Shown: positions 1 to 7,311, numbered from the stretch's first letter. The stretch: DNA of 11,026 nt from Chloroflexota bacterium (GCA_005879775.1 VBJX01000009.1:1-11026); one strand, 5' to 3'. Translations and numbers: made by a program. Notes: generated from the letters alone by a model not told the origin.

Positions 1-53
1 CAATGGACGGCGCCACCCGACGAGTGGCAGAGGAACGGCTGCGCCACGGATGA
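1..53 (+). CDS. C-terminal tail of an upstream gene (partial)
   Basis: The frame reading atg at 3-5 stays open from the window edge to a TGA at 51-53. That TGA overlaps the ATG at 50-52 of the next gene as ATGA, the classic translational-coupling arrangement. The last residues would be MDGATRRVAEERLRHG. Too little is visible to assign a family; from the neighbours an envelope-polysaccharide gene is likely, but that is inference. The call rests on the ATGA overlap and the open frame only. Confidence 0.4.
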   Translation, partial: MDGATRRVAEERLRHG

Positions 54-1415
54 GCGCCGTCCCCAGCGTGGCGCTGATCGCCGGCGATTCCCCTCCTGAG
101 GTTCGTTATGCCATCGAGCTGCTGGCTGGCGCCATCGGCGTCCGGCTCACGCCAGGAAACGCCGCCACCTCTCCGGCCGGGCCCTGCCTGCACTACGGTG
201 GGGCGCTCAGCGACACGCATCGGGCCTGTGCGTTCATCCCCCGGCGGGCCGGCGATCGTCTCTGGAGGGACCTCCTTGGAGGCCGGCTTCGCCCGGGGAG
301 CCAGGGCGCTCGGCTTCCCTTCGACGTGGTGGCCGCCACCTTGGCCCTGGTGACCGATCGGGACGTTGACGCGGCCTCGATTGCCCCCGATCAGCACGGG
401 CGAGCTCGCCCGGGCGACACCGCCCATGGGGCAGCCGGGCTGGCCACCCGACCGATCGTCAACCTCTACGCCGCGGCGCTGCGCGCTGCCCTCGAAGCAG
501 TGGGCTTGCGCGGCGGGCTCCCCGCATGGCCCGTGGGGCGGCGGGCGGCGATCGGCCTCTCGCACGACGTCGATCGACCGGCCGGACGTCGTCGCACGCT
601 TCGGTCGCGACGCCGTGGCGTGGTTTCGAGACCCGGAGCGGGACGACTTCTGGCTCTTCGAGCAGGTGCTCGAGAGCGAACGCGAGCTCGGGATGCAGTC
701 GACACTGCTCTTCGCCGCCATGCCAAGCCAGGGAGCCTATGGCTCGCGGCACGACGTTCACTACGACATCGCCTGGCCCAGGTTTCAAGCCCTGCTGGCG
801 GCCCTGGCCAGCGATGGTGTCGAGATCGGCCTGCACGCAAGCTATAACGCCTATCGGTCGCCGGATCGCCTCGCAGCTGAGCGGGCGCGGCTCTCTGAGC
901 TCGCACGCGTCGAAGTTCGAACGCTGCGTCATCACTACTGGCACCTGGGAGACCGCCCGGAGATGACGCTGCGTCACCACGAGACGGCCGGATTCCAGTT
1001 CGATTCGTCCCTCGCCTTCAATGACGACCTCGGGTTTCGACGCGGGATCGCGCTTCCGTTTCGGCCGTGGGACCCCGAGCTGGGCCGATCGCTCGGCGTG
1101 CTGCAGCTGCCTGTGTTGGCCATGGACGGCGCGCTCTTTCGCACGGGCGCATCCGCGCAGGAGGCCGCCGACCGGCTATGGGCGGCCATCGAGGAGGTTC
1201 GCGAGGTGGGCGGCCTGGGCGTCCTCGACTGGCATGTCCGCACGTCGTACCCCGGCAATCGGGTCTTCAGGACGTGGGGGGAGTGCTACCAGATCACGCT
1301 GCGCCGGCTGGCAGCCGCGACCGACATCTGGGCCACCGATCTGGGGTCCATCGGCCAATGGTGGGCAGCCCGGGAAGGGCAGCTACGTGGCCAGGGCGGG
1401 GTGAACGAGAGCTAG
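50..1415 (+). pseudogene. Polysaccharide deacetylase (DUF7033/NodB-like) gene, frameshifted
   Basis: Two overlapping frames together spell one protein of about 453 residues. Residues from the ATG at 50 carry an N-terminal DUF7033-like region (PFDVVAATLALV, DQHGR, PIVNLYAAALRAAL) and reach the first metal-site motif, LSHDVDRP, near 557-580. The frame then becomes unrelated, while the +1 frame continues with DRPDVVARFGRDAVAWF, IGLHASYNAYRSP, TLRHHYWH and LGVLDWHVRTSYP to a TAG at 1413-1415. These motifs match polysaccharide deacetylase-like proteins that trim acetyl groups from surface polysaccharides. The switch falls on a tandem CCGG-CCGG at 578-585; removing one copy restores HDVDRPDVVARFG. 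A start at 366 would put unrelated residues before the switch, so it is not the true N-terminus. This is either a real inactivating mutation or a sequencing/assembly error. The start overlaps the upstream stop (ATGA). The end overlaps the convergent sugar transferase gene. Confidence 0.78.
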
Positions 1416-2077
1416 TACGCTCCCCGTCCGCTGATCACCGCGGCAAACGTGCGCAGCACGATCACCGTATCGAGGAGCGGGCTGCGACGTCTGACGTACT
1501 CGACATCGAGCCCGATCCGCTCTTCGAACGTGCGATCAGAGCGGCCATTCACCTGCCACAGGCCGGTCATCCCGGGGCGGACGCGCAGGATCTCGGCCGC
1601 CTCGGCGCGCCGGGCGAGCTCACCGGGGAAGTAGGGACGGGGTCCGACCAGGCTCATTTCGCCGGCGAGCACGTTGACGAGCTGCGGCAGCTCATCCAGC
1701 GACGTCCTCCGCAGGAGGGTGCCGACCCGCGTGCGTCGCGGGTCGTCGCGCAGCTTGCGACGTGAACCGTACTCGAGTCGCTTTTCCTCGTCGGCGGTCA
1801 GCAGCTCTTCGAGGTGGTGATGGCTGCCGTCCCGCATCGTGCGGAACTTGAGCACGATGATCGGCTGGCCGTAGCGCCCGATTCGCTCGCAGCGATAGAG
1901 GACCGGCAGCCCGGAATCGAGCCAGATCGCGACGGCGATCAAGAGGAGGACCGGCGAGAAGACGACCAGTGCCAGGATCGACAAGAACACGTCGACGACG
2001 CGCTTGGCAAAACTGTAGAGCAGGCGCGGCGTCGGGACGACGCCGGACACGGTGCCCTGGCGCGAAACTTGCTCCAC
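1412..2077 (-). CDS. Bacterial sugar transferase (monotopic phosphoglycosyl transferase, WcaJ/PglC-like)
   Basis: This 221-residue protein is the short, catalytic-core form of the bacterial sugar transferase family. Such enzymes move a sugar-1-phosphate from a nucleotide sugar to undecaprenyl phosphate, the first membrane step of capsule, exopolysaccharide or O-unit assembly. Visible features in order: a hydrophobic stretch at about 28-52 broken by Ser-Pro at 41-42 (the re-entrant membrane helix), KFRTM at 77-81, RRTSLDELPQL with the catalytic Asp-Glu pair at 128-129, GEMSLVGPRP at 139-148, and RPGMTGLWQVNGR at 167-179. The start is GTG with GAGGGAG just upstream (2082-2088 on the complement). 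The large N-terminal membrane region of WcaJ is absent, so it resembles PglC or the C-terminal half of WcaJ. It converges on the deacetylase gene, sharing a CTAG between both stops, and both probably serve one polysaccharide pathway. The sugar handled cannot be read from sequence. Confidence 0.95.
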   Translation of the reverse strand: MEQVSRQGTVSGVVPTPRLLYSFAKRVVDVFLSILALVVFSPVLLLIAVAIWLDSGLPVLYRCERIGRYGQPIIVLKFRTMRDGSHHHLEELLTADEEKRLEYGSRRKLRDDPRRTRVGTLLRRTSLDELPQLVNVLAGEMSLVGPRPYFPGELARRAEAAEILRVRPGMTGLWQVNGRSDRTFEERIGLDVEYVRRRSPLLDTVIVLRTFAAVISGRGAY

Positions 2078-2143
2078 GGCGCTCCCTCAGGTCCCTGCGA
2101 ATGCGACGGCGTTAGGGCAGCGTGCCATCGCGAACCGACGGCC

Positions 2144-2161
2144 AGTATAGCCGCGTGTCAA
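2144..2161 (-). promoter_or_regulatory. Candidate promoter elements upstream of the sugar transferase
   Basis: On the complement, TATACT (2149-2144) lies about 67 bases before the GTG start and could be a -10 box. A consensus TTGACA (2161-2156) lies only 6 bases upstream of it, far short of the usual 16-18, so the two cannot work as one standard promoter. The TATACT may act with a weak -35, or neither may be used. Confidence 0.25.
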
Positions 2162-2201
2162 ACCGGCCGGCCGAGCCCGATCGTCCTGGTACCGGCGTCC
2201 C

Positions 2202-2218
2202 GCGTGGCGGCGCCACGC
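2202..2218 (-). terminator. Hairpin immediately after the glnA stop
   Basis: GCGTGGC (2202-2208) and GCCACGC (2212-2218) form a perfect 7-bp GC-rich stem with a 3-base loop, beginning at the base right after the glnA stop codon on the complement. No T-run follows, so it is not a canonical intrinsic terminator. It could be a U-less terminator of the kind proposed in high-GC bacteria or a 3'-end stability hairpin. Confidence 0.4.
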
Positions 2219-3583
2219 TCAGAACGCCTCCAGGTAGCGATCCACCTCCCAGCTGGTGACCTGCATCCGGTATTCGTCCCACTCCTCGTTCTTGGCTTCG
2301 ACGAAGCGCTCGAAGACGTGCTCGCCGAGCGCCTCGGAGATCACCTTGTCGGCGGAGAGCTCGCCGATCGCCTCGTGCAGCGTGCCCGGCAGCTGGCGGA
2401 TCTTGCGGCTCTCGAGCTTGGCGGCGTCGAAGTGGTAGAGGTTCTCTTCGACCGGATCGGGGGGCGTCAGCTTGCGGGCAATGCCATCCAGACCCGCGGC
2501 GAGCATGCAGGCGAAGCCAAGGTACGGGTTGGAGGCCGGGTCCGGGCAGCGCAGCTCGATGCGCGTGCTGTTCAGCTGTCCCTTGCTGATCTGCGGAATG
2601 CGGATCAGCGCCGAGCGGTTGATCCGCGCCCAGCCGATGTAGACCGGCGCCTCATAGCCGGGGACCAGGCGCTTGTAGCTGTTCACCAGCGGAGCCAGCA
2701 CCGCGATCATGCCGCGGGCATGCTCCAGAACTCCAGCGATGTAGCTGCGCGCCACTGACGAAAGGCCATAGGGATCGCTGGCGTCGGCGAAGGCGTTCTT
2801 GCCTTTCTTGATGTCCCACAGGCTCTGGTGGGTATGCATCCCCGAGCCGTTGATCCCGAAGAACGGCTTGGGCATGAAGGTGGCGTACAGCCCCTTGCGG
2901 GCAGCCACTGCTTTCAGGGTCGTCTTGAAGGTGACCGCGTTGTCGGCGGTGCGCAGGGCATCGGCGTATTCGAAGTCGATCTCGTGCTGCCCGGTGGCGA
3001 CCTCGTGGTGGGCGGTCTCGACCTTGATCCCGAAGGCTTCCAGGTCGTTCATCATCTCCTTGCGCACGACTGTCCCCAGGTCGCTCGACAGGTCGAAATA
3101 GCCGGCCGCATCGTGCGGCAGCGCCTCCACCTCGTGGTCGCCACGACGGAGCAGGAAGAATTCGAGCTCCGGCCCGGTGTTGAGCACGTAGCCGAGCTTC
3201 TTTGCCCTCTCCAGCTGGCGCCGGAGCACCCAGCGCGGGTCTCCGGGGAACGGGTCGCCGTTGGGGGTGAAGACATCGCAGATGACGCGCGCCGCGCCGG
3301 TTGGCGTCTCCTTGCCATCACCATCGAATCCGGGCTCCCACGGGATCGGCGCGAAGGTGGCCAGATCCGGCACCAGGAACATGTCCGACTCGGCGATGCG
3401 AGCGAAGCCCTCGATGCTGCTCCCGTCGAACCACTTCCCGTGCTCGACCGCCTCCTCCAGCTGGTGCATCGGGACCTGCACCGATTTCACCTGCCCGACG
3501 ATGTCGGTGAACTGCAGGCTGACGAATCCCAGGTTCTTCTCCTCAGCGAGCTTGAGGGCAGCGGCGAGGTCCTTGTTGGCCAT
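2219..3583 (-). CDS. glnA: Glutamine synthetase, type I (GSI-alpha)
   Basis: The enzyme makes glutamine from glutamate, ammonia and ATP in the cytosol as a dodecamer, and is the main route of ammonium assimilation. The 454-residue length and motifs are typical of GSI: FDGSSIEGF at 52-60, GPELEFF with metal-binding Glu at 137-143, HHEVATGQHEID at 192-203, NGSGMHTHQS at 245-254, NSYKRLVPGYEAP at 301-313 and NRSALIRIP at 322-330. The region corresponding to the adenylylation loop reads NLYHFDAAKL rather than NLYDLP, and the about 25-residue insertion of the beta type is absent. This makes it the short alpha form, normally controlled by feedback inhibition rather than adenylylation. The Arg of GFARIAESDM, linked to feedback inhibition in the Bacillus enzyme, is kept. 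The start is ATG with AAGGAG at 3600-3595, 11 bases upstream. The gene lies downstream of a PucR-like regulator; the spacer carries a palindrome that may be its operator. Confidence 0.98.
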   Translation of the reverse strand: MANKDLAAALKLAEEKNLGFVSLQFTDIVGQVKSVQVPMHQLEEAVEHGKWFDGSSIEGFARIAESDMFLVPDLATFAPIPWEPGFDGDGKETPTGAARVICDVFTPNGDPFPGDPRWVLRRQLERAKKLGYVLNTGPELEFFLLRRGDHEVEALPHDAAGYFDLSSDLGTVVRKEMMNDLEAFGIKVETAHHEVATGQHEIDFEYADALRTADNAVTFKTTLKAVAARKGLYATFMPKPFFGINGSGMHTHQSLWDIKKGKNAFADASDPYGLSSVARSYIAGVLEHARGMIAVLAPLVNSYKRLVPGYEAPVYIGWARINRSALIRIPQISKGQLNSTRIELRCPDPASNPYLGFACMLAAGLDGIARKLTPPDPVEENLYHFDAAKLESRKIRQLPGTLHEAIGELSADKVISEALGEHVFERFVEAKNEEWDEYRMQVTSWEVDRYLEAF

Positions 3584-3695
3584 CTCTCGGGAAGCTCCTT
3601 ACGGGGGTCCAGCGGTTCGTGATTGACGTCCACGAGGCTACCCGGGAGAGGCCCGCCACGGCAGCCATGCGCGCCGGGTCAGCGCCGTTGATCAT

Positions 3696-3710
3696 TGTGC
3701 ATAGTGCACA
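3696..3710. promoter_or_regulatory. Perfect palindrome, candidate operator upstream of glnA
   Basis: TGTGCA-TAG-TGCACA is a perfect inverted repeat of two 6-base arms around a 3-base centre, 112 bases before the glnA start. It sits in the only relatively AT-rich patch of the regulator-glnA spacer, where a -10 box could also lie (CACAAT, CACTAT on the complement). Its size and symmetry fit a dimeric helix-turn-helix protein. Which protein binds is not shown; the adjacent PucR-like regulator is an obvious candidate. Confidence 0.45.
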
Positions 3711-3712
3711 GA

Positions 3713-3745
3713 CGCGCCGCCTCGGCGCGACCGTCAGCGCCTGAC
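3713..3745 (-). repeat. Two adjacent hairpins after the regulator gene
   Basis: Just past the regulator stop on the complement lie two perfect inverted repeats: GTCAG-CGC-CTGAC (3733-3745, 5-bp stem) and CGCGCC-GCCTC-GGCGCG (3713-3729, 6-bp stem). Neither is followed by a T-run. Together they could end or attenuate transcription from the regulator into glnA, or stabilise the upstream mRNA end. Confidence 0.35.
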
Positions 3746-3747
3746 CA

Positions 3748-4716
3748 TCAGCGCAGGCGGCGGGCCTCGGCAGCCAGGATCCGCAGCGCCTCCTCTGGCC
3801 GGCGCGGATCAGGCGCCCCCTGTGCGGCTGCCTGGCGGAGCCGATAGAGGATGGTGTTGCGGTGCACGCCGAGAGCGCGCGCCGCAGGCGCAACCCGCCC
3901 GTTGGCACGCGCAACGGCCAGCAGGGTCTGCTGCATCCGATCCGTGGAGCGGTCGACAGTGGCCGGGCTGCGGACGGCTGCCGGCCTGATCGTGGCGCCC
4001 GCCCTGGCCGAGCGGCGGAGCAGGGCGCGGAGGGTCATCGTCAGGGCATCGGCCGCCACCTCGTCCACCCTGGCAAACGGGATGTCATCGAAGAGCCAGA
4101 GCGCCGCCCCCGGGCGAATCCGGCGCTCGAGCAGCCAGAGCCCGTCGCGGGTGTGCCGCGTGCTCTCCGCCCGCGAGGCGGCGCCCGAGAGCAGCCGCCC
4201 GTAGGTGGCGACGAAGCGAGCCGCCAGAGCGCGACCTGCGGGTCGCGGATGGACGCTGCGCAGCTCGCCGTCGGCGGCCACCGCCACGCCGCGCAGGATG
4301 CGAGCGGCAACGGCACCGCCGGCGGCCGCGGGCTCCGGATCGGCCAGCGCGGCCTCGGCTGCGGCAAGTCGCAGCTCCGCCCCGAGCCGTGCCAGCTCCG
4401 CGGTCTCCGCGCGGAGGTGGGCGCCGAGCAGGTCGGTCAGCTGCCCGGCTGGACGCCCACTGGCCAGGATCGGCAGGCGCGCATCGGCCGCTTCGGGGTG
4501 CGGTCGCACCTCGGCGGCCGCGAGGAAGAGGCAGGCAGGGCGCAGGCCGGCAGCATCGAGGAGCGCAACGAGCGCGTCGAGGGGTCGCCCCGCGGCCAGC
4601 GTGGAGTCGACGACGAGCGCCTCGCCCTCGACGGCCGGCGGCAGCTGTGGCGGGGCGGCACGCGTACGAAGGACGCCACGGACCGGCTGGGTGAGGGCCT
4701 CGATCGCCCCCGACAC
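3748..4716 (-). CDS. PucR/CdaR-like transcriptional regulator
   Basis: The C-terminal about 60 residues contain LLAVARANGRVAPAARALGVHRNTILYRLRQ, a helix-turn-helix of the PucR C-terminal type (HTH_30), including the diagnostic HRNTILYRL. The N-terminal third (QPVRGVLRTR, LDALVALLDAAGLRPACLFL, ARLPILASGRPAGQLTDLLGAHL) resembles the PucR N-terminal sensory domain, and a variable Ala/Arg-rich middle joins the two. The first standard start in frame is this GTG, with no good Shine-Dalgarno. Reading 17 codons further up to a CTG at 4767 adds LTSVIDLWRAVDPGARLV, which looks like the missing start of the N-terminal domain. That CTG has AGGAG 7 bases upstream and overlaps the preceding enzyme's TGA as CTGA, so the true protein may be 339 residues. 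PucR-family proteins control purine, nitrogen and amino-acid genes. Position between a Cys/Met enzyme and glnA suggests a role in nitrogen or amino-acid control; the ligand is unknown. Confidence 0.85.
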   Translation of the reverse strand: MSGAIEALTQPVRGVLRTRAAPPQLPPAVEGEALVVDSTLAAGRPLDALVALLDAAGLRPACLFLAAAEVRPHPEAADARLPILASGRPAGQLTDLLGAHLRAETAELARLGAELRLAAAEAALADPEPAAAGGAVAARILRGVAVAADGELRSVHPRPAGRALAARFVATYGRLLSGAASRAESTRHTRDGLWLLERRIRPGAALWLFDDIPFARVDEVAADALTMTLRALLRRSARAGATIRPAAVRSPATVDRSTDRMQQTLLAVARANGRVAPAARALGVHRNTILYRLRQAAAQGAPDPRRPEEALRILAAEARRLR

Positions 4717-4763
4717 GAGGCGCGCCCCAGGATCGACGGCCCGCCACAGGTCGATGACGCTTG

Positions 4764-5948
4764 TCAGGCGGCAGCTCCTGCCGCCGCCGAGGCAAGGTCG
4801 GCGATCAGATCATCGGCATCCTCCAGGCCGATGGAGACCCGGATCATCCCGGGCGTCAACCCGGCAGCGGCCAGCTCGGCCTCACCCAGCTGTCGGTGCG
4901 AAGAGGATGCCGGATGGCTGCACAGGCTCTCGACCGACCCGAGGCTGGTGGCGTGCACCGCGACGTGCAGCAGGTCGAGGAAGCGTTCGCCGGCCACGCG
5001 ACCGCCGCTCAGCTCCAGGGCGAGCATGCCACCTGCCATCCCTCCGCGCAGGTTCTGCACGGCCAGCGCGTGCTGCGGATGTGACGTGAGGCCCGGATAG
5101 CGAACCGCATGGACCCCCGGGGCGCCCTCGAGGGCGCCGGCCACGGCCAGGGCGGTGGCGCTGTGATGTTCCATGCGCAGGGCAAGCGTCTTGAGGCCGC
5201 GCAGCGCCAGGAAGGCTTCCATTGGAGAGGCGTTGCCCCCCGCGTTGATCACGACCTTGCGGACCCCCGCGATCAGCTCCGCGCTGCCCAGTGCTGCTCC
5301 CCCGGTGATGTCGGAATGGCCACCGACGTACTTGGTGGTGGAGTGGACGACCAGGTCCGCCCCGAGGGCGAGCGGATTGGCCAGGTAGGGCGAGGCGAAG
5401 GTGTTGTCGACCGCGACCATCACGTCGCGTGCGTGGGCCATGGCCGCCACGGCAGCGACATCGGCCATCGCTGTGGTCGGGTTGCTGATCGTCTCCAGCC
5501 AGATCAGGCGGGTCCGATCCCCGATGGCCGCCTCGACGGCCGCCAGATCGGTGGTCTCGACCGCTCGCGTCGCAATCCCGGCTCGATCCAGGACCGCACC
5601 GCTCAAACCGACCACGCCGCCGTAGACCGCTCGCGGGATGAGGAGCTCGTCGCCGCTGCGCAGCAGCGAGAGGATCACCGCGTGGATGGCCGCCATCCCG
5701 GACCCGGTGATCTGGCATGCCTCGGCGCCCTCGAGCTCGGCGAGGGCCAACTCCAGTGCCTCGTGCGTCGGATTCGAGTATCGGCTGTAGCTATGGCCCG
5801 GCCGCTGGAACTCGAGGAGCTCGGCAAGCTCGAGCGCGCTGCCCACCTCGAACGTGCTGCTCAGGTAGACCGGGACGTTCACCGGTGGCTGGGGCGCGGG
5901 AGGAACCCGGCTTGCGGCCTTGATGGCACGAGTGGCGAAGCCCGGCAT
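4764..5948 (-). CDS. PLP-dependent Cys/Met metabolism enzyme (cystathionine gamma-synthase/lyase family)
   Basis: This is a fold-type I pyridoxal-phosphate enzyme of the transsulfuration family, about 394 residues from this start, the usual family length. Visible motifs: YSRYSNPT (active-site Tyr/Arg segment from the neighbouring subunit), TGSGMAAIHA (phosphate-binding loop), LIWLETISNPT, VDNTFASPYL with the cofactor Asp, HSTTKYVGGHSDITGG with the Schiff-base lysine at about residue 206, and SLGSVESLCSHPA near the end. Members make or split cystathionine, or use O-acyl-homoserine with sulfide, or degrade methionine; motifs alone do not decide between these. The frame is open up to 6029, but that would overlap the LCP gene by 68 bases and add a non-family Arg/Pro-rich leader. 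The ATG at 5948, 13 bases after the LCP stop, gives the typical N-terminus (MPGFATRAIKAAS), though its Shine-Dalgarno is weak. The end overlaps or abuts the PucR-like regulator, implying co-transcription. Confidence 0.93.
   Translation of the reverse strand: MPGFATRAIKAASRVPPAPQPPVNVPVYLSSTFEVGSALELAELLEFQRPGHSYSRYSNPTHEALELALAELEGAEACQITGSGMAAIHAVILSLLRSGDELLIPRAVYGGVVGLSGAVLDRAGIATRAVETTDLAAVEAAIGDRTRLIWLETISNPTTAMADVAAVAAMAHARDVMVAVDNTFASPYLANPLALGADLVVHSTTKYVGGHSDITGGAALGSAELIAGVRKVVINAGGNASPMEAFLALRGLKTLALRMEHHSATALAVAGALEGAPGVHAVRYPGLTSHPQHALAVQNLRGGMAGGMLALELSGGRVAGERFLDLLHVAVHATSLGSVESLCSHPASSSHRQLGEAELAAAGLTPGMIRVSIGLEDADDLIADLASAAAGAAA
4775..4779 (-). promoter_or_regulatory. Ribosome binding site supporting a CTG start of the regulator
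   Basis: On the complement AGGAG is followed after 7 bases by CTG at 4767-4765, which overlaps the TGA stop (4766-4764) of the upstream gene. No ATG, GTG or TTG lies in this frame between the upstream in-frame stop and the GTG at 4716. The spacing is ideal for initiation at CTG. Confidence 0.5.
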
Positions 5949-5961
5949 GACCTGAGCGAGT

Positions 5962-7311
5962 CTAGTCGGGAGGGGGCGAGGAGGGTGCATTCGCCAGCAG
6001 CGCCTCGCCAATTGCGCGGATCGCGTCAAGGTTGGGGATCAGGATATAGCCGGCCGATGAGTGCGCGTTCACCGACATGTACTCCGGAGGCTGCAGGACG
6101 ATCCGCTGCAGCTGGGTCATATCGGCCTCCTGCACCGCCTGGGCGAGGACCGGAAGCCGGCTGCCGGGGACGTCGGTGGCAACCGCGTCCTTGACCGCGT
6201 CGAGCAGACCAGGAAGGGAGAGCAGCAGGTTGCCGGCGGTCAGCTTGCCGCGGAGCGCGGCGAGGAGCTGCTGCTGGCGATCGGCGCGGGTGAAGTCGCT
6301 GTCCCCCAGACCCTTGCGCGAGCGGACATAGGCCAGCGCCGTACGGCCGTCCATGCGGTACGTGCCTGGCTCGATGAAGAATCCGACCTTGTGGCCGAAC
6401 TCATCACTGTAGGTCGGATCGTGAATTGCCCGGTGGACGGTGATGTCTACCCCGCCAATGGCGTCCACCGCGTCCTTGAAGCCGATCAGGTTGATGGCTG
6501 CAAAGTAGTTGATCTGCACGCCAAGGAGCTTGCCGATCGTCGACTTCAACGTTCCGACCCCACCCAGCGGGTATTCGTCCGGATGGGCGTTGGCGACTGC
6601 CATCAGCGAGTTGAGCTTGTGGTTGTAGGGCTGTCCATTGGGGAGCGGGACGCCGTAGAGATCGCGCGGTATTGAGATCATCGCCGAACGGGTTCCCAAC
6701 GGATCGAGGCTGATGACCAGCATCGTGTCGGTCAGCTGAGTCGTCCTCTGCGGGGCGGCGTCGATGCCCACCAGGAGGACGTTTACGCGTTCCCCATGCT
6801 GAACATCAGGCTGAGCGGAGGGGATCGGCAAGTTGGAGAAGGCCGGGATGTCCCCCACCGCCCTGCCACCTGCGCCGCCGAGCGCGACCGAGTTGAGTGT
6901 GTCGACCGCCTTGAGCGCGTAGAGGCCCGGGATGGCGTGCATGCCCAAGGTGACGATCACGATCAGACCTGTGACGCCGCTCGTCCAGCGTCGCGGACTG
7001 AGCGGTTCGAGCCTGGTGTGCGCCTGCAGGATCGCCACGAGCCGCCAGCCGAGGACCGCCGCGTCGAGGACCACCAGGCCCAGAAGGAAGCTGACGTCGA
7101 GCAGGCGGGCCAGGGCGATCGAGCCGGCCACGCCGATGGCCACGCCAAACACCACCACGAAGATGGGCGCCGCGAGCAGCCAGGCAAGACGGCCTTGACC
7201 GTTGTAGGCCTGACCAAGCCCGGGGAAGAGGAACGAGAGGAACGCGGCGAGCGGGGCGTGCGCATTGACCGTGGGTCTGGCGGCGGAGTCCGACGCCGCG
7301 CGGGTTTGCAT
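5962..7311 (-). CDS. LytR-CpsA-Psr (LCP) family envelope protein with multi-pass N-terminus
   Basis: LCP proteins attach polyprenyl-linked glycopolymers (teichoic acid, arabinogalactan, capsule) to peptidoglycan on the outer face of the membrane. The 449-residue protein has an N-terminal membrane region with FLFPGLGQAYNG at 27-38, a motif seen in small TM2/DUF5683-like membrane proteins, and hydrophobic segments at about 43-68, 73-95 and 112-133. The extracytoplasmic LCP domain runs from about 174 to 360: VNVLLVGIDAAP, LTDTMLVISLDP with the conserved Asp195, SIPRDLYG with Arg216, GVDITV, and ALAYVRSRKGLGDSDFTRADRQQQLL carrying the lipid-phosphate-binding Arg residues. A tail of about 90 residues follows. 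The start is an ATG without clear Shine-Dalgarno, only 19 bases from the divergent DUF3048 gene. It is the first gene of the - strand run that continues into the PLP enzyme. A paralog with the same N-terminal layout begins at 10095. Confidence 0.95.
   Translation of the reverse strand: MQTRAASDSAARPTVNAHAPLAAFLSFLFPGLGQAYNGQGRLAWLLAAPIFVVVFGVAIGVAGSIALARLLDVSFLLGLVVLDAAVLGWRLVAILQAHTRLEPLSPRRWTSGVTGLIVIVTLGMHAIPGLYALKAVDTLNSVALGGAGGRAVGDIPAFSNLPIPSAQPDVQHGERVNVLLVGIDAAPQRTTQLTDTMLVISLDPLGTRSAMISIPRDLYGVPLPNGQPYNHKLNSLMAVANAHPDEYPLGGVGTLKSTIGKLLGVQINYFAAINLIGFKDAVDAIGGVDITVHRAIHDPTYSDEFGHKVGFFIEPGTYRMDGRTALAYVRSRKGLGDSDFTRADRQQQLLAALRGKLTAGNLLLSLPGLLDAVKDAVATDVPGSRLPVLAQAVQEADMTQLQRIVLQPPEYMSVNAHSSAGYILIPNLDAIRAIGEALLANAPSSPPPD

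Noticed and set aside
366..1415. Treating the deacetylase as an intact gene starting at 366
   Set aside because: Residues before about 578 in that frame are unrelated, while the other frame gives the family N-terminus and the HDVD motif.
2144..2161. TTGACA plus TATACT read as a standard sigma70 promoter
   Set aside because: The boxes are only 6 bases apart, which is incompatible with one promoter; only the TATACT is kept as a weak candidate.
2828..3622. + strand open frame antisense to glnA
   Set aside because: glnA on the complement is unmistakable; the + strand product has no motif.
3543..3914. - strand open frame across the glnA leader
   Set aside because: It overlaps both the regulator's helix-turn-helix coding end and the glnA start in another frame, and shows no motif; not a credible leader peptide.
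3862..5100. Long + strand open frame (412 codons) over the regulator and PLP enzyme
   Set aside because: It spans two well-recognised - strand genes and their junction, and its product is low-complexity with no domain.
5949..6029. Upstream start (6029) for the PLP enzyme
   Set aside because: It would overlap the LCP gene by 68 bases and add a non-family Arg/Pro-rich leader; the ATG at 5948 fits family length and operon spacing.
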